64,000 nucleotides of DNA from Abiotrophia sp938010525 (GTDB taxonomy: Bacteria; Bacillota; Bacilli; Lactobacillales; Aerococcaceae): NCBI RefSeq assembly GCF_938010525.1, contig NZ_CALLVK010000023.1:1-64000 (forward strand), read 5' to 3'. The notes under the pieces are model-generated. The model ran no database searches. It saw nothing but the letters and a program-made list of their open reading frames with translations, and was not told where the DNA came from. Position 1 is the stretch's first letter. The number at the start of each line of letters is the position of its first letter. This document shows, piece after piece, positions 59,431 to 64,000 of the stretch. The translations under genes and the position numbers were made by a program.

Positions 59431-60741
59431 ATGGCAACCAAACATGATCTGATTATCCAATACATTGAATCCCTCCCCATCGGGGATAAAATCTCGGTTC
59501 GAGGGATTGCCAAGCATCTCAAGATGAGTGAAGGGACGGCCTACCGGGCTATTAAGGACGCCGAAGTACTAGGCATTGTCTCGACCATTGAGCGGGTTGG
59601 GACCATTCGCATTGAGAAGAAGCAAAAATATTCGCCGGAAATGCTAACCTTTGGTGAAGTGGTGCAAATTATTGAAGGGGAGGTCCAAGGTGGTAGCCAG
59701 GGTTTGACCCAGCACCTGTCTAAATTCATCATTGGGGCCATGACCAAGGACGCTATGGAGCGTTACTTTACCGACGATTCTCTGATTATTGTGGGGAACC
59801 GGGAAGACGTCCAACTCTTTGCCTTGGAAAAGGGCGTGGCGGTGCTCATTACCGGGGGCTTCAAGGCTAGTGACCAGGTCATTAGCCTGGCTAATGAACG
59901 CAATTTGCCAGTGATTTCCACCACCTTCGATACCTTTACGGTAGCGACCATCATCAACCGGTCCATGGCGGACCAGATGATTAAGAAGGAAATCATGACC
60001 ATTCGGGATATCTACACACCACTATCCCAGGTGCCACTTCTAGCGCCAAGTGATTCGGTAGCTGACTTCAATCGCTTGATGGAAGAAACAGGACAGGAAC
60101 GTTTTCCTGTCTGCTATAACCAACGGCTGATTGGGGTTGTGGCTGCTAAGGACGTCCAAGGTAAGCAAGAATCCATTCAGTTGGAGCGGGTCATGACCAA
60201 GAATCCGGTGACTGTCAAGACTCATATGTCGGTGGCTAGTGTCTCGCACAAGATGATTTGGCAGGATATTGAGATGATTCCAGTGGTGGAAGACAACCTT
60301 CAACTGCTTGGGGTGGTGACGCGTGAGGAAGTCTCCAAGGCCATTCAAGTGGTCCAGCAACAACCGCAAATGGTTCATACCTTCGAAGAAGACATTACGG
60401 CCCAGTTAGAAGTGGCCAGTGAAGTCACGGACTATGATTTCCAAGCCTTCGTGCAACCGCAGATGATTGGCAACTTTGGGACCATCTCTTATGGGGTTCT
60501 GACGGAACTGATTGCCCAAGTGACGGATCGCAAGGTCTTTGAGTTGACCCATCTCAACAGTGTCATCGAGAAGATTGACCTTCATTATTTCAACCTAATC
60601 CAAATTGGCAATGAAATTCAATTTAAGGGTCATGTCTTCAACCACAACCGTCGGGCGGCCCTAACCCAGGTGGATGTTTTCCACGAGAATAGTCTGGTGG
60701 CCAAGGCCATTATTACCAGCCAAATGATTGAACGCAACTAA
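59431..60741 (+). CDS. YtoI-like protein: HTH, DRTGG, CBS pair and hotdog domains
   Basis: The 436-residue protein has four parts. The first is an N-terminal winged helix-turn-helix (about 1-65, ISVRGIAKHLKMSEGTAYRAIKDAE). A DRTGG domain (about 70-180) follows, then two CBS motifs (about 190-305) that may sense adenine nucleotides. Last comes a hotdog-fold thioesterase-like domain (about 320-436, HFNLIQIGNEIQFKGHVFNHNRRAALTQVDV). This matches Bacillus YtoI, also next to nrnA. AGAGAAGGTG precedes the ATG. Its helix-turn-helix and the palindrome at its own promoter suggest autoregulation. The ligand and targets are unknown. Confidence 0.88.
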   Translation: MATKHDLIIQYIESLPIGDKISVRGIAKHLKMSEGTAYRAIKDAEVLGIVSTIERVGTIRIEKKQKYSPEMLTFGEVVQIIEGEVQGGSQGLTQHLSKFIIGAMTKDAMERYFTDDSLIIVGNREDVQLFALEKGVAVLITGGFKASDQVISLANERNLPVISTTFDTFTVATIINRSMADQMIKKEIMTIRDIYTPLSQVPLLAPSDSVADFNRLMEETGQERFPVCYNQRLIGVVAAKDVQGKQESIQLERVMTKNPVTVKTHMSVASVSHKMIWQDIEMIPVVEDNLQLLGVVTREEVSKAIQVVQQQPQMVHTFEEDITAQLEVASEVTDYDFQAFVQPQMIGNFGTISYGVLTELIAQVTDRKVFELTHLNSVIEKIDLHYFNLIQIGNEIQFKGHVFNHNRRAALTQVDVFHENSLVAKAIITSQMIERN

Positions 60742-60771
60742 GTTTAGCGAGTAAGGAAGTAGAAAACTACT

Positions 60772-61758
60772 ATGTATATTGAACATCACGAGGCGCAAGC
60801 CCTCATCCAATTGATTCAAGCAGCCCAAACCATTGTTATTCACCGCCATGTGAGGCCTGATCCGGATGCCATCGGCTCCCAATTAGGGCTCAAATCTCTG
60901 ATTGAATCGACTTTCCCTGACAAACGTGTTTTAGCGGCCGGCACGACGACCCAAGGGCTCAAGTGGATTGGCTCCATGGACAAGGTAACTGCTGCTGACT
61001 ACCAAGGCGCTCTGGTTATTGTCTGTGATACCGCCAACCAACCTCGGATTGACGGAGACCACTACGACAAGGGCGCGACCCTAGTCAAGGTAGACCACCA
61101 TCCTCCTGTGGATGATTATGGCCAACTTCAAATTGTCCATCCCATTGCAAGTTCTACCTGCGAAATAATCGCCGAAATCAGTCGCCACCTAGGTGACCAG
61201 CTGCCTATGCAGGATCAAGCAGCGCGCCTGCTCTACACAGGCATGGTGTCTGATACGGCTCGCTTCCTCTATGAGTCCACCACCTCACGGACCTTAGAAG
61301 TCGCGGCTTGGCTCAAGCAATATGACTTCTCATCCTTTGAGATTAGCGACCGCTTTATGCGATTGAGTTTTGAAGAAGCCAAATTCCAAGGCCATATCTT
61401 TGAGACCATGTCCATTAATGAAGCAGGTGTCGCCTGGGTGACCATTAGCCAAGAAGACATTAAGACATTTGGCATCAGCGAAGAACAAACCCAGATTGCG
61501 GTGACCTTGCCGGGGCGTATCGAAGGTGTCTTGTCTTGGGTCATTTTCGTTCAACAAGAAGGCAATGGTGATCACTATCGTTGCCGTATTCGTTCCAAAG
61601 GGCCGGTTATCAACGGGATTGCAGCCAATCATGATGGCGGTGGCCATCCCATGGCTAGTGGCGCTAATGCCTACAGTTTAGCTGAGTGCCAAGCCATTGT
61701 AGAAGAGTTAAGGCAAGCTGTTCTAGCATATCGCCAAGAGCTTGAGCAAGAAGTTTAA
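60772..61758 (+). CDS. nrnA: Oligoribonuclease / pAp phosphatase NrnA (DHH/DHHA1)
   Basis: NrnA degrades very short RNAs and removes phosphate from pAp. The 328 residues carry the DHH motifs HRHVRPDPDAIGS (about 24-36), VCDTANQPR (about 84), VDHHP (about 106-110) and the DHHA1 motif GGGHPMASGA (about 289-298). The length is normal. The ytoI-nrnA neighbourhood matches Bacillus ytoI-ytqI. Confidence 0.94.
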   Translation: MYIEHHEAQALIQLIQAAQTIVIHRHVRPDPDAIGSQLGLKSLIESTFPDKRVLAAGTTTQGLKWIGSMDKVTAADYQGALVIVCDTANQPRIDGDHYDKGATLVKVDHHPPVDDYGQLQIVHPIASSTCEIIAEISRHLGDQLPMQDQAARLLYTGMVSDTARFLYESTTSRTLEVAAWLKQYDFSSFEISDRFMRLSFEEAKFQGHIFETMSINEAGVAWVTISQEDIKTFGISEEQTQIAVTLPGRIEGVLSWVIFVQQEGNGDHYRCRIRSKGPVINGIAANHDGGGHPMASGANAYSLAECQAIVEELRQAVLAYRQELEQEV

Positions 61759-61768
61759 GCGGATGAAG

Positions 61769-61806
61769 AAAACCCATTATATCATATATGATATAATGGG
61801 TTTTTT
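61769..61806 (+). terminator. Palindromic terminator after nrnA
   Basis: A perfect 36-nt palindrome (two 18-nt arms, AAAACCCATTATATCATA and its complement) runs into six T. Confidence 0.92.
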
Positions 61807-61821
61807 GTGTCTGGAAAGTCG

Positions 61822-61859
61822 GAGCCAGTGGTCCACTCGGCGGAGTGGACCACTAGCGC
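61822..61859. repeat. 38-nt palindromic repeat, copy 1
   Basis: The unit runs GAGCCAGTGGTCCACT ... AGTGGACCACTAGCGC. Its core AGTGGTCCACTC pairs with GAGTGGACCACT around 4 nt. It shares edges GAGCCAGTGG and GCGC and the same length with copy 2. Confidence 0.75.
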
Positions 61860-61903
61860 GCCAAGCAAGTAGCCGATTGCCTCAAAAGCGCCACAAAAAC
61901 CCA

Positions 61904-61941
61904 GAGCCAGTGGCCCACTTTTCAAAGTCGACCACTGGCGC
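61904..61941. repeat. 38-nt palindromic repeat, copy 2
   Basis: The unit runs GAGCCAGTGGCCCACT ... AGTCGACCACTGGCGC, 82 nt downstream of copy 1 in the same orientation. The pairing of its arms is imperfect in the middle but the ends CAGTGG/CCACTG hold. Confidence 0.75.
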
Positions 61942-61950
61942 AAAGACAGC

Positions 61951-61985
61951 AAAAAAGAGTTTAGGCTCAGGTCCTAAACTCTTTT
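61951..61985 (-). terminator. Terminator of zwf
   Basis: AAAAGAGTTTAGG (61953-61965) pairs with CCTAAACTCTTTT (61973-61985); the A6 run at 61951-61956 gives the U-tail on the minus strand. It can also act on the plus strand. Confidence 0.92.
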
Positions 61986-61989
61986 CATC

Positions 61990-63423
61990 TTATTTAAGGA
62001 GCCATTCAAAGCCGTCGCGGGCTAAGAGGTCATCGCCTTCTTGAGGGCCATGACTGCCAGCTGGATACTGGGCTAGTGGTGTCTCAGTATCGGCAGTCCA
62101 ATAGGCTTGAATATTATCCAAGAATTTCCAGGCAGCAGCTACTTCACACCATTGGGTAAAGTGTTCGCGATCACCTTGGCTAGCTTCGAAAATTAAGCGT
62201 GCGTAGTCATCTGGACTTTCTGCCAATTCTTCTAAATTGTAGCGGAAGCTGAGTGGCACGCGGTGGCTATCCTGGCTGTAGCCAATGGCTTTGGTGTTGA
62301 GCCAGAGGGTGTAGCCCAGGTCAGGGGCGATTTCAATGCGGAGATGGTCGCCTTCCAAGCCGTCTTGAGTCGGACGATAGAGGACATCCACCATGGTCGC
62401 CTTCTGATTAAGCCGCTTGCCAGTCCGCAGATAGAAAGGAACACCTTCCCATTCTGGCAAATCTAGCATCACTTTGGCAGCAAAATAGGTCTCAGTACGG
62501 GAAGCAGGATCTACGCCCTCTTCTTCCAGATAGCCCTTGAGGTCACCTTGAGCGCTGTATTGGCCACGAACTACACAAGCTCGGCATTCTTGAGCGTCAG
62601 CATAGTGATGTAGGTTGGCTAGGCTACGATATTTAGCTGCCTGAATATCTGCTGTTTGGTTGGAGGCAGGTTCTGCCATGGTCAGCAGGGCGAGCAGTTG
62701 GAGCATATGGTTTTGAACCATGTCGCGACTAGCGCCAGAATGATCGTAGTAGCCAGCTCGCTCTTCAACCCCCACCATTTCAGGCAGAGAAATTTGAATG
62801 CTAGCAATATGATCCTTATTCCAAGTATGACGGAAAAGTTGGTTATGGAAACGCAAGTGGTAGAGGGCTTGAACTAGTTCTTTACCCAGATAGTGGTCAA
62901 TGCGATAGATTTGCGATTCATCGAAGGCCACATTGAGTTTGTCTTGCAATTCTTGGGCAGAAGCTAGGTCATGCCCAAATGGTTTTTCGATAATGAGACG
63001 GTTAAAGCCTGATGCCAAAAGACCTTGCGATTTAATATGTTCAGCAATAATAGGGAAGAAGGTAGGAGACATGGACAGGTAGAAGAGGCGATTACCTTGG
63101 GTTTGGTAAGTAGCATCGAGCCGGTCTGCCAATTGCTTGAGTTGGTCATAGTGTTCGGTATTTTGAACATCGTGGGATAGGTAATAGAAGTGGGAGGCGA
63201 ATTCCTGAACATGGTCAGGGCTAAGCGCCTGAGCGCCTACGCTGTCTACAATGACTTGACGGAAATGCTCATCAGACCATGGACGACGGGCAGTCCCAAT
63301 CAAAGCAAAATTCTGAGATAGGCGGCCGCTGCGATAGAGTTGGTAAATAGCAGGGTAGAGCTTGCGAAAAGCCAAGTCACCCGTAGCCCCAAAGAGGGTT
63401 AAAAGGATAGGTTGTTCTTTCAT
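61990..63423 (-). CDS. zwf: Glucose-6-phosphate 1-dehydrogenase
   Basis: Zwf oxidises glucose-6-phosphate with NADP at the entrance of the pentose phosphate pathway. ATG 63423 (MKEQPILLTLFGATGDLAFRKL) lies 6 nt after GGAGGTA and gives 477 residues; the frame start at 63441 lies upstream of that site. The dinucleotide motif GATGDLAFRKL is at about 12-22 and the active-site motif RIDHYLGKE at about 170-178. The C-terminal beta domain is complete. It is a single-gene unit. Confidence 0.96.
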   Translation of the reverse strand: MKEQPILLTLFGATGDLAFRKLYPAIYQLYRSGRLSQNFALIGTARRPWSDEHFRQVIVDSVGAQALSPDHVQEFASHFYYLSHDVQNTEHYDQLKQLADRLDATYQTQGNRLFYLSMSPTFFPIIAEHIKSQGLLASGFNRLIIEKPFGHDLASAQELQDKLNVAFDESQIYRIDHYLGKELVQALYHLRFHNQLFRHTWNKDHIASIQISLPEMVGVEERAGYYDHSGASRDMVQNHMLQLLALLTMAEPASNQTADIQAAKYRSLANLHHYADAQECRACVVRGQYSAQGDLKGYLEEEGVDPASRTETYFAAKVMLDLPEWEGVPFYLRTGKRLNQKATMVDVLYRPTQDGLEGDHLRIEIAPDLGYTLWLNTKAIGYSQDSHRVPLSFRYNLEELAESPDDYARLIFEASQGDREHFTQWCEVAAAWKFLDNIQAYWTADTETPLAQYPAGSHGPQEGDDLLARDGFEWLLK

Positions 63424-63449
63424 GGGATACCTCCAATTCATTCACTTGT

Positions 63450-63479
63450 ATTATAACCTATCAGTCTTAGATTAGACAA
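63450..63479 (-). promoter_or_regulatory. Promoter of zwf
   Basis: On the minus strand TTGTCT and TATAAT are 18 nt apart, placed about 27 nt before the start codon. Confidence 0.7.
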
Positions 63480-63523
63480 TGTAGGTGCTTGGATCAAGCA
63501 ACTTTTTTGTGGCCAAGTTCCTC

Positions 63524-63552
63524 TTGCGAGAAAAGGGTGGACTGGGTATAAT
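63524..63552 (+). promoter_or_regulatory. Promoter of the YwaF-like gene
   Basis: TTGCGA (63524-63529) and TATAAT (63547-63552) are 17 nt apart, with TGG directly before the -10. Confidence 0.8.
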
Positions 63553-63626
63553 AAAGGAACACATGGCTCAGAGACCTGTGACATTATATGATTAGCAAAA
63601 TCATGTTATAAGGAGGCCTTTCGCCT

Positions 63627-64000
63627 ATGAAAGATTTTTTGACAACTACTCAGTCCGCGCCGCCTGCCATTTCCTTGGGTTGGTTTTTGGTTATTGTCGG
63701 ACTTTTGGTCGTGCTCGGTTGGACTAGCTTACGAAAATATGGCGATCCTGCCTATGTTAAGACCTTCCGAATTATACAAATTATCCAGTTGACGGTCCTC
63801 TATACTTGGTACGTGGTTTATTCCCTGCCTATATCAAATAGTTTGCCACTTTATCATTGTCGTCTAGCAATGTTTGCCTTGGTTCTATGGCCGGGCAAAT
63901 CTCGTTTCAAGCAATATTTCGCCTTGCTAGGGGCTAGTGGTGCCTTCTTTGCCTTGGTCTATCCGGTTTTCGACCCCTATGATTTTCCGCATGTTACCAG
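63627..64000 (+). CDS. YwaF-like integral membrane protein (3' end cut by the window)
   Basis: ATAAGGAGG stands 10 nt before ATG 63627, and the frame stays open to the window end (124 codons seen). The visible part has a short polar N-terminus and helices at about 17-34, 50-68, 75-90 and 98-115. The motifs LPLYHCRLAMF (about 73-83) and YPVFDPYDFPHVT (about 112-124) resemble the TIGR02206/YwaF family of polytopic membrane proteins. Function is unknown. It has its own strong promoter and is divergent from zwf. Confidence 0.75.
   Translation, partial: MKDFLTTTQSAPPAISLGWFLVIVGLLVVLGWTSLRKYGDPAYVKTFRIIQIIQLTVLYTWYVVYSLPISNSLPLYHCRLAMFALVLWPGKSRFKQYFALLGASGAFFALVYPVFDPYDFPHVT

Noticed and set aside
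61742..62044. Open frame of 100 codons across the nrnA-zwf spacer
   Set aside because: It runs through a terminator and both palindromic repeats, has no ribosome site and no protein-like composition.

Overview
The window is a chromosomal stretch of a Gram-positive bacterium of moderate GC. I infer order Lactobacillales, possibly Aerococcaceae. Grounds are the Suf order sufC-D-S-U-B, an EpuA-type protein after murA, DUF3397 before mraZ, DUF1831 between iscS and mnmA, a GntR/MocR regulator beside an ECF S-component for vitamin B6 salvage, and strong AGGAGG-type ribosome sites. Assignment to a family is inference. No rRNA, tRNA, CRISPR array, prophage or insertion sequence was seen; most of the window is conserved core genome.

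Layout. 1-7.2 kb: RNA turnover and translation quality control (rnr, smpB), then rpoY-rnjA-pepP-yqhY-nusB, ending in a bidirectional terminator. 7.2-10.1 kb: a vitamin B6 locus with a divergent MocR-type regulator, a pyridoxal kinase and an ECF S-component. 10.2-15.4 kb: the complete sufCDSUB iron-sulfur operon. 15.5-18.9 kb: a small secreted-protein region with two related exported proteins of unknown function and a 586-residue DUF1002 protein. 19-23.2 kb: ezrA, then a cysteine desulfurase paired with thiI (4-thiouridine in tRNA). 23.4-26.4 kb: DUF1146, murA, an MreB/Mbl protein and epuA. 26.4-41.8 kb: a long division and cell-wall cluster (DUF3397, mraZ, rsmH, ftsL, ftsI-type PBP, murE, mraY, murD, murG, divIB, ftsA, ftsZ, ylmG, ylmH, divIVA). 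41.8-46.3 kb: T-box leader, ileS and brnQ. 46.3-53.7 kb: a probable 6S RNA and rarA on the minus strand, then iscS, DUF1831, mnmA, a GNAT protein and recD2. 53.8-58.1 kb: sodA, an AT-rich gap and a two-gene ABC exporter. 58.2-61.8 kb: dinB, ytoI-like regulator, nrnA. 61.8-64 kb: a repeat-bearing spacer, zwf on the minus strand, and the start of a YwaF-like membrane protein cut by the window end.

The genes fall into coherent pathways. Sulfur mobilisation has three separate cysteine desulfurases, each beside its acceptor (SufU, ThiI, MnmA). The Mur, Fts, EzrA, DivIVA and MreB proteins together cover much of septal and wall synthesis. Regulation can be read directly at several points: MraZ boxes before mraZ, a T-box before ileS, a three-part MocR operator at the B6 locus, a near-consensus LexA box inside the dinB promoter, and a perfect 13-bp inverted repeat over the ytoI-like promoter.

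I see no convincing novel multi-gene system. The best leads are a MocR regulator whose PLP lysine position is arginine, the small secreted-protein region with its operator-like repeats, two 38-nt palindromic repeats between nrnA and zwf, opposed MraZ-like box arrays before mraZ, and a duplicated ABC permease next to an AT-rich gap.
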